Positions 11,501-26,500 of a stretch of DNA of 64,000 nucleotides are shown here, one piece after another. Numbering within the stretch: the first letter of the stretch is position 1; the number at the start of each line of letters is the position of its first letter. Under the pieces are notes generated by a model that was not told the DNA's origin, searched no databases, and was given only the letters and a program-made list of their open reading frames with translations. The stretch is taken from assembly GCA_029961685.1 (NCBI GenBank), contig JARWKL010000016.1:15754157-15818156 (forward strand). The letters are read 5' to 3'. This DNA is from Aristolochia californica (Eukaryota > Streptophyta > Magnoliopsida > Piperales > Aristolochiaceae). Both the position numbers and the translations under genes were made by a program.

Positions 11501-14500
11501 TTATTTTTTTTGTCTTTGTTTCTGTATTGCTGCACAATGGTCCATTAAATTTGATTAAAAACTATTCAAATGTTTTAATAAAATGTATTGTAAAAGAATT
11601 TAAATATCTTAGGAAACTAGTCATCTACAAACTATTAGATATTCATTCCAAATTCAATAAAATAATAAGAATATTTTTCCACGTAATTTTTTAAAAATTA
11701 AAATGAAAATTTTGGTTCATATACATCGCTTAAATAATTTCTCTAATAAATTTTTAAATATATAATTTTAATTTATTTTAAATATAATCCATAAAAGTAT
11801 TTCTTGTTTTTTTATTTTTCAATTTTTTAAGAAAATGAGAATAGTGGATTCATTAAGATAAACTCTTGAAGGAGAAAAGTAAAATTCTACAATTAAAATG
11901 CTTTAGAAGAGAAAAATCAAGAAAAAAAACAAAAACAAAAATCAAATGGGAAAGGAGGTGTCAACAACGAGATGTTGGGTTATCTTGTTCTTAGCCAATG
12001 CAATCAACAAAAGTTGACACTTCTAGGAGTATGTAACGCTTAACCTATGACCAAAGGTTAAATTTAGTTGGCTCACTAGAGAAGGGATCTAGCTATGTGC
12101 ATGACAATAGTGTGATTAAGATAAATGGCCAATACTTTTCAAATTCTTGATGAGTGAGCTACAAAATTGGAAAGTTTCATGTAGTTAGGTAGCTTATAGA
12201 GAACACGATGCATGGTCACTTCACCTATGGAACTTTTTGTGTACTTTCAAAGGTTTGTCTATTCCTTTCTTTCTATATGCTCCTTATGATGGCAATAAAA
12301 GATAGCATTCAAAAAACAATTCATGATTTTCTCCCATGATATGGAGGTTGTTGCTCAAGTAGGATTTATAAACAATGCGAGGAACATATATTGTCGAACT
12401 TCTTTGAGTACAATACAAAAAGATAGGTAGGGTTCGTACTTGAATTATGGGAAGAAGAGAAAAGAAAAAGGAAAAAAAAAAAGAGTTATGTTTTGGTTGC
12501 CCTACTCAAACTTTTAGCTCCAATTAAGTAGTTGTATTACATCCCTAAGGTTAACCCTAGATGTAACTTGACGACCATTTTATCCTTAAAAAATAAATTT
12601 TCTCCCGCTATATCTTGCATATAGGTGTGATAATGGTTTGAGTTAACATAAACCTTTTGTTAAGGTTTTTTAACTTTTGTCTCTATTTAAACTTATTTTA
12701 CTTAATCCTTATGTGTGTAAATTTATCCTTTTAATTAAGTCAAAGTGTAAGGACAATCTTACAATTTATGCTTAAGCATAATGATCAAAGTATAAGCAAA
12801 AACAACCACATAAAAAGAACACTCAGGATTTCTAGGTGGTTCACAATCCTTCAATGAATTGCTAGTCTAGCCCCCAAAATGTTTTTATCACCTTCAGGAT
12901 CCACTAAGTTTGAGTTACCCTATAACATCTATAGCAAATCGCCTCTTAGGCCAATTGCCATGCTGCCCACATAAAGACTTATGCTACTCAATTGACCATA
13001 ACAACTAATTTACAATAACTCACCCTTACTTAGACTTATAATACTTAACTAGGCATATTAACATAAACCCATGAAAGGATTTTCCAACCAGCTCACTAGG
13101 GTACACAAGCCTGAACCCACACAGAGAATTTTAGCAGCTCACTAGCCACACCAGTCTAGACTCATAAGGGAATTTTTATCACCGCCTGCCTGCACAAAGC
13201 CAACTACTAATTCTCAACTACAATGGCTGCTCTTAAGCTCTTCAGAAAATAGTTTTGCCCATGTTGAAACCAGTGCGCTAAAAGGCTCGAACCTTTTAGG
13301 AAAGCAACCCCACGGATCTTATACAAGGACTGGCTCGGTCGATATAAACACAAATTCCAACACTCCCCTGCACGGAAAAACCCGTGGACAAATTCATCGA
13401 AAAAAATCGGGACAAACTCCTGGAAAAACCCAGGACAAATTCACCAGAAATACCTGGGACAAAATTCGGTGGGAGCGGGACTCGAACTCGGGACCAACCT
13501 GCTCTGATACCATGTTGAAACCAGTGCGCTAAAAGGCTCGAACCTTTTAGGAAAGCAACCCCACGGATCTTATACAAGGACTAGCCTGGTTGATGTAAAC
13601 ACAAATTCCAACAACCCACTAAGGCTTGACCCAAATTGCAAGGATTACTTGTTTACAATGCAACCTAATGTAAATTACTTCTCAATAGGCCAGTTGATTT
13701 GACAAACAAAACATAAACAAATAAGTATGCTGATCCTAAGTACCTACTAATGTAATCAACAATTTAAAATAACCTTTAATGACTTGATTTGAAAATGTAA
13801 ACAACTAATATAGTTCGTAATGACTTGTGTAAAATCATAAGATTGAAGTTTGAGAAGGCAAAAATTGAGATAAAAGAAAGAGAAAAGAGAGGGGTAAGCA
13901 GCTAGAGAGTTGCATTGAGTTTAGGGCTTAGAATTTGAGCCCTCTTTTTTTTTTTGCTTCACATAAGTGATAGTGATACAAAATAACAACATTGCCTCTC
14001 ATTATAATATCCCTCATAACTTCCTAAGTACATCTTATAATTAAATGAAAATTGAAACATAGCCTTATACTATGAAGCCTAATTTACTTCAACCCTTGTG
14101 AGAAATTTACACTTATAGAGAATGATTAAACTACTCTTATATGTGTATTTTAACACTCTTCTTCAAACTGAGAGATAAATATTTAACAAACCACCTTGTC
14201 ACTAAAAGCCAAATGTTCACGTTTTCTAAAGGATTTAGTAAATACATCTCCAAGTTGTTCGCATGACTTCACATATGGTACAATTTTCCCTTGCATGACA
14301 ACATCTCTAAAAAAAATAACAATCTACCTAAATTTCTTTAGTCCTTTTATGGAAGATTAGATTATCGGTTATAAAGATTGCTACCTGATTGTCACATTAC
14401 ATAACCAAGGCTATGTAATGTAAAACTTGAATTCAGAAAGGACAAATTTCACCCACATAAGTTCACTCATTGTGTGAGTTATTACCCTACATTCTGCTTC

Positions 14501-17500
14501 AACATTGGATCGGGCCACTATTGCTTGTTTATTACTCTTCCAACTCATAAGATTACCTCTTGCAGAGCAACAATATCCAATGGTGGACCTTCTAATCCAT
14601 TTCACATCTTGTATATTTTGCATTAGAGTATCCCAAAACATCAATCTTCCCAAGAGGAGTGTACAAACAGACTTTTCTTAGGAGCATCTTTCAAATACTT
14701 ATGAATTCTATGGGTGGCTTTTAAGTGTATTTTCCTTTGATTTTCTATGAATTGACTAACAACGCCCACTGCAAATGATATATTTGGTCTCGTACTGGTA
14801 GCATAGATTAACTTTTCCACTAGGCTTTTATACTATGTCTTATCCTTAAGTTTAGGACTCCAAGGATCATAAAGACTAGTATTAACTTCCATGGGAGCAT
14901 CCATTGGGCATGCCCCCATGAGACCATACTTTTTTAGTGTATCTAAAATAAACTTCCTTTGAGATAAAGCAATACCTTGCTTACTTCGAACCACTTCGAT
15001 ACCAAAAAAAAATAAAAAAAATAGTTGCTCTAAATCCTTTATTTGAAATTGTGTTGCCAAATAAATTTTGACTTACTTGATTCCTTCAGAGTCACTTTCT
15101 GATAACACAATATCATCTACATATACCTTTAGAACAACAATCTCAAATTGTCTTTTCAACACAAACATGGAATGATCATAGTAACTTCTCAAAAATCCAA
15201 ATTTCATGACCACATTGATAAAAATTTTAAACCACACTCTAGGACTTTGTTTAAGTCCACAAATAGCCTTCCACAACCTATAAACTTTTCCCGCCCCCCT
15301 CCTTAAATCACCATACAAGAAGGTATTTTTAATGTCAAGTTGATATAGTGGCCAACATTTGTTCAAAATGCAAATGGAGGTAAGCTCACAATTGAAGAAA
15401 ATGTGTCAAACACATCAATGCCAAAAACTTGAGTGTAACCCTTGGCCACCAATCAAGCTGCGTATCTTTTAATAGTGCTATCAACTTTATATTTAATGAA
15501 ATATGCCCAACGATATCCCGCAACAGCAGCCCCTATAGGAGGATCACACATATTCCATGTACCTCTAGATACCAAAGTATCCATCACCTCATCTATAACT
15601 TATTTCCACTTTGGTGAAGCCATAGCATCGTATATTGATCTAGGTATAGGAATCATAGACAACAATAAGACATGATTTATAGGAAGGTGACAATGAATCA
15701 AAGGAAACATATTTAGATATGGGATGAAAAGTACACGACCATTTACCTTTCTAGAGACCAATCAATAAATCTAAAAATTTGAGTGAACTAAATTAGTAGA
15801 CAAAGAGGAAGACAATTGGTCTAGAGTAGGGGGTTCATGAACTGTAATATCATGAACCAGTGGAGCTTCCAATAAGTGGCAAGATTGTCGGCCTTTCACT
15901 TGTGGTGGTTGTGGAAACTTGCAATTGGGGCATCCATGACAGCTATAGGAAAAAGACTATCTACAAAGGAATTTGATATTGGTTTAGTAATTAGAGGACA
16001 CTATATGGGTATTTTCAAAAAATGTCACATCAATAGAAATGCTTGTCTTGTGCTTAACAAGATCATAGCATTTATAATCTTTTTGAGTATGTAAATAACC
16101 CAAAAAATTATGTTTAACAAAACGAAGGGATAATTGATTAGCAAAGTTTCCAAACAGATGAACAAAGCATGCAGGAAGACACAAGGAAACACATCAAGAG
16201 TTTTCAATTTGATTTCAAAACTATAGAACATTTCCATGTAACATCAAAGAGTTTACAATGTGATTTCAAAAACTGTAGAACCTTTCCATGTAACATACAA
16301 AGTTAAAACTGCATCACCCTAAAAGGAATTGGGGATAGTCATTTGAATGGCAAGGTACGAGCAACTTCAAACAAGTGCCCTATTTTTTTTTAGCAACCCT
16401 ATTTTGTTGAGGGGTATATATGCAGGAAGTTTGATGAGTTATACAATAAGAACAACAAAATGAAGTAGACTTGTGATTGAGAAATTCAAGTCCATTATCT
16501 GTATGAAAAATATGAACATTGGCACTAAAATGTTTTGTATTCCATTGAAATATTACATGAATACAACAAAGATTGCTAACGTCTCCCTCAAGAGATACAT
16601 GTGTATCTCTACTAAAATCATCCATAAAAAAGTACTTGAAAATAAAAAAACTAAGGACTCAACAAGGTCCCCAAGCATCAAAATGAACTAATTTAGAACT
16701 CGAGAACTATGACTAATACTGGCTGGAAAACTCACTCGATGATGTTTCTCAAGTTGACATGAGTCACATTCAAAAGTAAGATTAGTTGGCAACGAAGGAA
16801 AAAACTGATGAGGCTTAGTTGGTGATGGATCTCCTAAATGTAGGTGCCAAAGATATGGAGAATCTTTAGTTGTAAGAGCCACTACCTTAGACACATCATC
16901 CAAAAAGTAGAGACCCCCTTTCTCATGTCTTGAATCAATCATCCTCATTTTATGCAAATTCTATAGGGGTCGAATCATCTCATAGGTTCGACTCCTCTTG
17001 CTCAAATGGTTGTGAAACATCCTATGTGTGTTCTACACCTCCCAATGGATTCTACACCTCTCATTGGATTCTACTCTTCCTAGTGAGTTTTACTCCTATT
17101 GGGTTCTATTCATTTTTTTAAATTTTTTTTATCTTTACGCGGCTCCTTTGCTCTCTCTATCATAACAAGGGTAGGAATCCTTCAATTGGGGTCTACTCAT
17201 TTTGCACTTTTTTCACTATATGTTTGACTCCTTTTTCTTTTCGCTTCAAGGCTTTCATCTTTTTTATTGACGTGTTTTACTTGTATGTATGAGTTTAACT
17301 CCTTTGACCTTTGACACTTCAATTCTCCACCTAAAGTGGTTTACTTCTTCCAATGTGGTCATCTGCTTTTGCCCATTTTACTCTGCTTACCTTTTATAAG
17401 AAAGTTGTTTGCAAAAAAAAATTAAAAAAAAATAAAAAAAATAAAAAAATCCTTCTTTCCCTTATTCAATTAAACGGTGTTGTTGGGTTGATTGGATGAA

Positions 17501-20500
17501 GTGTTTTCTTGTATGAACTGCTTGCTTCCCTTTTATATGGACCTTGGGATGGACCATGACTAATCGAACAAATACACATCATTAGTAACTTGAGAGTTTG
17601 TTATCATCAAAATTATCTTAATGAGGATCTTGAGACCATTAAGCCTAAACTTGACCATTTATTAAACAAGTGTAAAATGTAGACTAATATCAACCCCTTT
17701 TGGCTCAGGTTTTGTTTGTGTTAATTCACTTAAATATTTAAAAATTAAAATAAATTAAAAATATGTAACTATATAAAATTAAATAGAATAGATTTTATAA
17801 AAGAAATTGTTAGTCAACACACCGTTTTAAGTAGTAAAAAATAAAGAACATATGACCTAATTTAAATATGTTTTACTAGACCATTTTGATCCAAATTTTA
17901 TTTTTTTAATCAATTAAAGTATGATGCATTGGGTCTTTGTGTCACACCCGAACCCAACTCGTTTAGAAAGCATGTTAGGTGAACATACCAGTGCCCAACC
18001 CATTTATAATTTAGATTGGTTTTGGGTCAAATAGTGACAATTTCGGATCGGATTATTGTGTTGGGTCAAAATTTCCCACCCATACTTGCTTACACTCGAA
18101 TTACATCAATACCCTTATAAAAGACATAAATACTCTACTAATATAGTGCCTAACATTTCACCCCTTAGAAGAACCTATCCTTGAGGTTCAACTATTGTTA
18201 TTGCTTGTGTTATCCACTATCTCTAGATGTTTGTTTCCAATTGAGAATCAAGGTTATTCATGTTTTAGGCCACTATTGGTAAGTGAGAAGAGATGTTCTT
18301 GAGGAGTCAATTGATATGTGTCTAGATTTCAGCAAGAGAATGGAATCTGATGGGTTGGTGAACTCTTAAAACATAGTGTTTGGTGTCAATCCTAGTCTGC
18401 CTTGACCTCGGCCAAATTGTTCCTTTTGTTAGTATAAACTTGTGTGTAACAATTGACTATAAAGCCCTTACATGCATATGCATACTAATTTAAAGTCTTC
18501 TACTAAAACATCAAAAAAAACAAAAAAAAAAACTACATATAACTGATTGTCTAACATCAAAATGAAGTGTATAGTTCTACTTCAGTTGAGAGAACCTTGT
18601 CCTCAAGGTTCTAATAATCTCGATATGGAGAATGTCATTGTTTTTTATGAAATGTGATTTTATTGAGAGAGCAAAGAGGAGCTCACTCCTAACAACAAGG
18701 CATTGCAAGGAGGCTCCTTGCTTGGCTAAATCATCAGCCACAAAATTTGTTGATCTCAAAATGAGTGACCAAAAACAGTAAAAAAAATTGACAATATCCA
18801 AAATTTCCAAAAAGGCATCCCAATGGCGGAAGCATTCTCACACCAACCAATCACCACCTTGGAGTCTCCCTCAATCATGATGGCCTCGGATCAATGATCG
18901 CGAAAAACACAAAGCCCATTAAGAAGGTTTTGAAGCTCGGCCGTCGTGGAGTCCATAATACCGAGAGGGCCGGAGAAGGAGACAAATTGGTTCCCAATAG
19001 AATCACGAATCACGCCGCCGAAACCCGCTAAGCCAGGGTTACCGAAAGAAGATCCGTCAAAATTCAACTTAAGGACACTAGCAGGTGGTGGGTCCACTCA
19101 CAAACAACGGGGAGATTCGAAGAAGTGTGGAGTTGGGAAAGGCACCTCTCCAATTATTTCTGATGGAAGATCATGAGAAGGGGGTAAATGCTTTTTGAGA
19201 GTGAAGCCAACTAGCAATATTACTTGAGATGGTTTCAATGACTCTATCTTGAGTGCTGAATTTGGCATTGAATCTCCCTTGATTGTGCTCTAGCCAAAAG
19301 ACCCCAAGGGATGAATGCGGAGAGGGCAGAGATCATCAATTTTCCAAGACCAGGGACAAGAGTCCCTATAAGCATCCGGCAGGCGGCAGCCAAGTCTTAT
19401 GGTAAGTAGAGATGGAGCCCAATTCTGCTAATAATCAACGTCCAAATCCCCCAAGAGAAAAGGCACAAGAGAAACAGGCGGCTAAAAGTTTCTTCATTTG
19501 CATGTAAGAAAGGGCAAATGGGGTCTCACTGTTGCAGCATCAATGTCAGATGGAATGCTAGAAACTTCAATAGTCTCCAGCAAGTTGGAACTTTGATTCA
19601 GTATGGTGCTTAGTAACTTGTTGTGTCCAATGAACACTGCTTGATGCCATCTCTTCTAACTTGGGTGCTTTGATCGGATGGTGATCTTGTCCCTCCATAT
19701 GCGAATAAGTGGCGTTTAGACACAAGTACTCCCACAAGTGATTCAATAGCAAGCTCAAAATCCCCCTCTTGTAGCCCTACAATTTGTCAATGAAGTGATT
19801 GCCTCTCTTGGGGAAATTCAAAGAAAGGCTCAGTAAAATTCCAGTGGATGGTCCTAAAGAGTATGGAACCAGTCTGAGCACCTCATATGTCCCCTGAACC
19901 ATTACTATGTAAAAATTAGCGAGTCTTGAGATACCCAAAACACCTAAAAGCTCTAGTTGGCTCATGTTTGAACAATAGAGATATTGTTCTTTTCCCAACA
20001 TCACATAGAAGGAGACCCTTGTCTACACCAAATCAAGTTGTTCTACCACTATCTAATAACTCTACCACTTCATTGTTCTTGATAGTACCAATAAGCTTTG
20101 TGTCCAAGGATTAGAGTAAGGTTTGTGTAGCTTGGTATGGTCCTCCACTTCATCCCAATTGGTTGTTTCCTTTGGCTTGTCATAAAGCAATAAAGGAAAA
20201 GTCTACCATCAATGTCTTGAGGGTAAAATTCTCATCAAAATCAAAGCATAATCAATTCTCTGGTATGTTGTCCACCTCCTTCACTTAGACTCAATGTTGG
20301 TTTCTGCTCTTTGTGGTAGCTTAAATCCAACATCTTTTATGACTGAATTGTTGGTTGTGCAGGAATGGAAGTGGTCTTGGTCATTCCCATGTTCTGAAGG
20401 AATTAATGTTTTCCTCCTATATGTTCACCAACCTTCTCCGCCTTAGTTTTTAGGAGTGAAAGAGGTAACTTCTATGGCCAACTCCACTTTTTGCTCCTCT

Positions 20501-23500
20501 TGTGTTGTGATAATAAAAATGTTGCTTGACTTTCTTGATCCAAGATATATGCTAATCCTAGCATGGGTGTATCTTGGTTTTTGGACCACGCCTTGAGCCA
20601 ATTTCCAAGACTATAAACTTAGCTTCAAATGGTTGAGCCAAGGTGTCTAAATTTACATGGACCCCCTTGAACACCTCATCTAACTTATCAAAACATGTGG
20701 CCAAGTATTTAAGGTAGTGCATTTTATGTTTGTCATTTGGGTTTTTTATCGAACACCTAATATGCCTATATGTGCACTCACACCAAAAAAAAAAAAACTT
20801 TGGGAAGGCATGCAAATCCCCTAAAACAAAAAAATATAGAAATATTAACCTCAAGCTCTTCCTTCGATAAATCCACTAGTATCCACAATCACTAATTGTC
20901 TACTTTGACTCCAATTGATAGGTACCCAAATTTCAACAACTTTGAATCATGAAATTCTCCCTTGAATAGAAGAGGAAACATGTAATGGAGGAGAGAGAGA
21001 GAGGGAGAGAGAGAATTGAATTGGATGGGTTGGTTCCAATTTGGGAAGGAACTGAAACTCTAAAATACAGTGTTTGGTCTCAATTTTAGTCTGCCTTGAA
21101 CTAGGCCAACTATTTCTTTTATTAGCTCTAGTGGACATAGCGTTGTTACGAAAATAACTTGTTATCGAGTAGTCCTCTCCTTCCATTTCATACCTTCTCC
21201 CACAATTTTTATATTATAAATAATAATTTGTTAAACTTTGAGTTTATTTTTCAATGCAACAAAAAAATTAATGGTTTATGAAGAAAAATCGGCATTTAAA
21301 GCAGCAAAGTTTGGGCAATAGACAGGTTATGAGTGGAAGTAGGAAGTTTCAACCTTCAAACAACTTTTGCCATATAACCTTTGAACAACCTTTGCCATGT
21401 TTCTAAACCAACAACTTTCACCATATAACATGACTTTATATAGCATAATATTTCTCGAAAGAAATATGGGTGGGTCTATTTTCTAATATAAAAACACTTC
21501 ATTAATTTAATGTTCGCAAAGAAAATAGAATTCAAAAGAAGCAAAGGTCATCTTGATCACAGTTTCCAAGCCACCGAATAAGAATTTTTCTAATCCATCC
21601 ATGCTTATGTGAAATGCACTATGGAGATGGGTGACCTAATTGTTGCTCGTTTTGACAAATCTAGTTCCTAAATTGCTGCGACCAATGAAAAAGCATCCAA
21701 AATAGATAAAAGAACTCTCTAAAATTGAGGCAACTATGAGAGATGTCCAACTGGCCTTGAAGGAGTTCATCCTACAGCCTTGGTTTGATGCTACAATAGG
21801 CCAGCCATCTATTCTAATAAACAACAAAGTGCCTGTATTTGTTTCTTCCGTAGAGCCAGCCACACCTCACGTTGTCATCTTCCACGGTGCAACTTTCTTT
21901 TAGGTCTCCCTCTTGACTCCTATTATTCCCACTATAGTGAACCATAGCTACCCTTCCCATGCAAGCCCTCTTCCCCACACCACATATAAAACCTAGCTCT
22001 GGCCATACAAACCCTAACACGCCTAAGCACACCCTCAACCAGTGTGATATAGAAATCGTGGGATGTTGGTGATTTCCAATTGAGAAGTTAGGTAAGTGGC
22101 TTCAAATATTTGCTCATCGTGTCGATTGTTTGACATTTGAACTTGCTTTGTTGCTGACAACGAGTGAAGTTATGGTTGACATGAACCCTACTTTCTTGCA
22201 AAATCTCTTTTACCTTGGCTTTGAAGTTATACAAGGCTTGCTTAGGGTAGCTATAGTCAGGCTATAGTAGCTAGAGGGGACCCAAGGTTGGGATTATTTG
22301 AGGTCGAAGCAATTTAAGTTGTCTATCTAGAGACTTTGCGAGGGGCTGAGGTGATTTGAGCTAATGAAGTATAACTTTTTAGTTGCATACAACTTGCGTC
22401 CCATTGGACCTTTGTTTTTTTAAGTTGACTTCTCCCTATAGATAGTGTTGGATAAATATAACTTAGAGAACTTGAATAATACTTAATAAACCCAAGTAAT
22501 AAATAATAACTGGTGCCGACACGTACTTTTTTACCGAATTGCTTCTCCATTCACAAAGTAAATAAATTACATAATACCTTATTCACTGTCTTTGAAAGAT
22601 ATTTGCCTTTTACAGTGCATCGGATGATGGCAATCTCTCCCCATGATACAGTGAATCTTATGCCTTCTTAGACGTGCACAATACTAAGATGGACTCATAA
22701 ACTCAATAGGACTCTGACTGCTCAAACCAGATCAATTGGAGGTATTTTCCTCCTTTTCTCTCGAGAACACTTTGAACTTTCTCTAGAATAAGAACCCTTT
22801 TCTTTCTTTTAGAGCACTTTTGGAGTGCACATTTTCTTCTCTCTTTTTCTCACATTTTGTAGCACTATTTATAGAGCTTTCTACCCACTAAAGGAATTTT
22901 TTTCCCTTGAAATCCAAAATGATTTGATTGATCAGATCTATAACTGTTTTATTTGACGGTTCAGATTTGTAACACCTGATCTGACCATTCAGATATGTAA
23001 TTGCATGATCCAATGGTTCAAATCAATAACCACTTGATTAAACAACTCATAACAATAACGCCTTATATGGCCATTCAAATTTGTAACTGAATAATTTCAT
23101 GGTTAAGATTTTTACTACCAATTTAATGGTCAGATCTTTAAATATTTTCGTCAAATAGCTATGATCCTTATCCATCCCAACGTTTGGATAGTTCTGGTCC
23201 TTGGCCTTACACATGTCACAGGGACCCACAAATACACAGTGTGTGCATGCATACATGCCCGATCATGTGGGAGACCACACACATGCGCACTGTCAAACAC
23301 TGTCAAACGCCTAGCAACTTCCTAGGAGGTCACCCATCCTAGGACTACTCTCACCCAGGCTCGCTTAACTTCAGAGTTCTTAATCCAATACCTAACTAAT
23401 ACATCCTAGGACTACTCTCACCCAGGCTCGCTTAACTTCAGAGTTCTTAATCCAATACCTAACTAATACAACCCGAAAAGACTAACTGTTTAAGGTGCGA

Positions 23501-26500
23501 AAAGCCAAGTACCTAACCCATTAGTGGACTGGAACCACCTACCTCTGATACCCACCCCGCCTATTCTGGAGCCGTCTCTCACGGGATTCGAACGACGGAC
23601 CTGGCGTGCCCAATTCTGATACCATGTCAAACGCCTAGCAACTTCCCAGGAGGTCACCCATCCTAGGACTATTCTCGCCCAGGCTCGCTTAACTTCAGAG
23701 TTCTTAGTCAGATACCTAGCCAATACAACCCGAAAAGACTAGCCGTTTAAGGTGCGGAAAGCCAAGTACCTAACCCATCAGTAGACCGAAACCACCTAGC
23801 TCTGACACGCACATGGGTGCCTCACATGCATGCACATGTGTCTCATATAATTAATGAAGAGAGAGATGTGTAGTGGCTTATAAACCTCAAAGTTCCCATT
23901 GCTAGAGAGTAAGGCATAGGCTCTTTTTCTAGTGTGCGTGCCTTTTCAATGTTAAGAACACCCATCATAAAGATCAAATCAACAAGTCATTTTTTTATAT
24001 TAAAAAGTAGACTCATTAAGCTTTCTTTTGAAATATAATCACTCTTGATTGTGAAAATTCTCAGATGATTGAAACTTTTTTTTGGTCCCTTGTGACATTC
24101 TTTGACTCAACCTTCTTTCCTTTTAATGTTGATTTCTCTTTATAGAAAACGCAAAATAGAAGCTATTCATTGCATTGGAAAATGGTCTTGTAGGGCTTTC
24201 CATCAAGTTAACTAATATTGAAAAATTCATAGAAACAAAGCAATTTGTGGTTCACAAAAAAATATCTTTCAGCAACTCTAAGACATGTTAGAAAAGTAGA
24301 CCTTCTCATCTTTCGAGGACCAAATAGCTCTGCATCCAATTTTTTTTGCAACTTTCTTCATTTAGAAGAAGAGACAGATAGAGTGAGTTCATACTTAAGT
24401 TTTGGCAAGAAAACACAAAGAAAATGAAACAAAAATGAGTTAGGTTTTTCCCTTCTCGAAATTTAGCTTCTAATTAATAGTTGTATTACATCTCTAAGAT
24501 TAACTTAATTTACTATTTAGTATGAACTAAAATAATTTCCTTTATATCCTAAGTATATCCCAAGACATCAATACTCTTATAAAAAGAAAAAAAACTAATT
24601 CTTCTATGAAGTAAGATAGTGCCCAATAACATAGTTGCAATCAAACTTAAGTAAGACGATATTTCAATTTTTTTAAGAGAATAAATGATTTACATTTTTA
24701 GATTGTCCCCTATTGAATTATAGGTTTGATCTTCAACTATTCTCCCACTAATTTACAATTGGTGAGAATGTTTAGTTACCAACCAATAAGCCAAAACTCC
24801 AAAGTTGATGGAATGTAGAAAGCGAGACCTTCAAACCTATCTCATACTAAGTTGGCCCAACTCGGTGCCCATATCCGAGCTTAGCCCTATAAGACAAATA
24901 ACCTATCTCATACTAAGTTGGCCCAACTCGGTGCCCATATCCGAGCTTAGCCCTATAAGACAAATAACTATTTATCATGCTTCTGTGTTGACATCCATGG
25001 TGACCCACTTTATGATGGTTTTTCCTTTGGACCAGGGAGCTTCCTTCACCTTTTTACCGCTCTCACTCTATCCCCATATAACCTTTTCCATGTTTCACCC
25101 CCTTTGGGATTCCCGAACATGTGAGATGATGTGTGCTCTTACACTAATATTAGGAACCTAACAAATATATCATATATTAGGCTGACTCAAACCAGTGTCC
25201 ATATCCTAGGTTGGATCTCATAGGACCATAATAGAGAACTGAGTATTTTGTACATTTTACACCAAGCGAAGTGCTTATTTTTGGATTGTGGGCATTTTCC
25301 AATCAATGGTAGATGGTGTTTCATACTTAAGGGTATGGCCTCATATACGACCATATTAAGAAGGGCCGGTGGAAGTGACTCACTGGACTATGGAGGGGTT
25401 GAGGCAATGTGAGGAGGCATCGAGTCAACTCGTAAAGGCTGGAGTTGACTTGATAATTATTGAGTGGGCATTTTTATGATTGTAATTGGTTGAGCAGAGG
25501 TACCTACATCTTGTGCACTGTGCTCAAAATGTCTGTGATTCGTCAAAAGTGATATGTCAAAAATGTTAATGTGTTTACAGGGAACGTTGAAACATATATA
25601 TCCCTTTGAAGCAGGTCATAGCCAACAAAAGGCAAGGAATGACCTTGGGGGAAGTTAATCCCTTTGATGAGACCCAAAATGGACCAAAACAAAAGATCCA
25701 TACATTCAAAGGTAGTGATAAGAATGTACCTCTCCGTAAAGTAATTCATACAAAGAAGTCCTTGAGACAATGATGAAGGAAATTTATTTATATTATAGAC
25801 GACTGTACCATAAGCCTTAGTCCTCAGGTTCTTGGAGATAGTACTACTCAACAACAAAGCCAAACCCATTTTAGTAGTATATTTTGTTTGGGGTATATGC
25901 ACCTGAACATTGATGGTGATTGCCCTCGTTATGTGACTAAGATCAAAATTTAGTGAACAAAATTCTCCACCACCAGACACTAATATACATTAATACAAAT
26001 TGATTGTAAGATCCATGAACTATGGGTGTCAAAAGTGTGGAAATGAAAGTTTAGCATGTTTAGATAGTTGGCAAATATGACAAATATATGATTGTGAAGA
26101 CAAATAAAATTTATTCCCAAATTGTTTAGAAACAGTAGAAGGAGCACAATGGCCCAACAAATAATACCATAAATAATGAGAATTTGATGATAATTTAGGT
26201 AACGACATGATGTCAACCACAAAACATGAGTAAATAAAACGTAGATCAAGGACCGGAAGCGTTCTGAACGAAGCAATTGTCTTCAAAGAGATAAGGACCC
26301 TAGCCTATTCTCCTTGATCAAGATTTCCTTTTGTAGACTGTCCTTCAAGAAAATAGAAGACAGTAAATAAACATTTGGCATTAAGAGACCGGTTGAACTA
26401 AGACAATGAACAAATTAAAGTGAAAACTGGGAACAAAGTAGACATTTTTAAATTCTGAAGGACCAACTAGAGAACTAATTAACATATTTTCCCTGTGGAT

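Noticed and set aside
13440..13515. tRNA gene suggested by GGTTCGAG-like and GAGTTCGAGTCC stretches
   Set aside because: No cloverleaf could be drawn. The TGGTATCAGAGC beside it is a primer-binding site of the TRIM.
13296..13577. 93-codon minus-strand ORF
   Set aside because: It spans the LTRs and internal DNA of the 352-bp TRIM and has no domain.
23301..23807. Genuine 5S rRNA gene
   Set aside because: Only the 3' half of 5S-like sequence is present. It is repeated within LTRs next to a tRNA primer-binding site, which fits Cassandra rather than a 5S locus.
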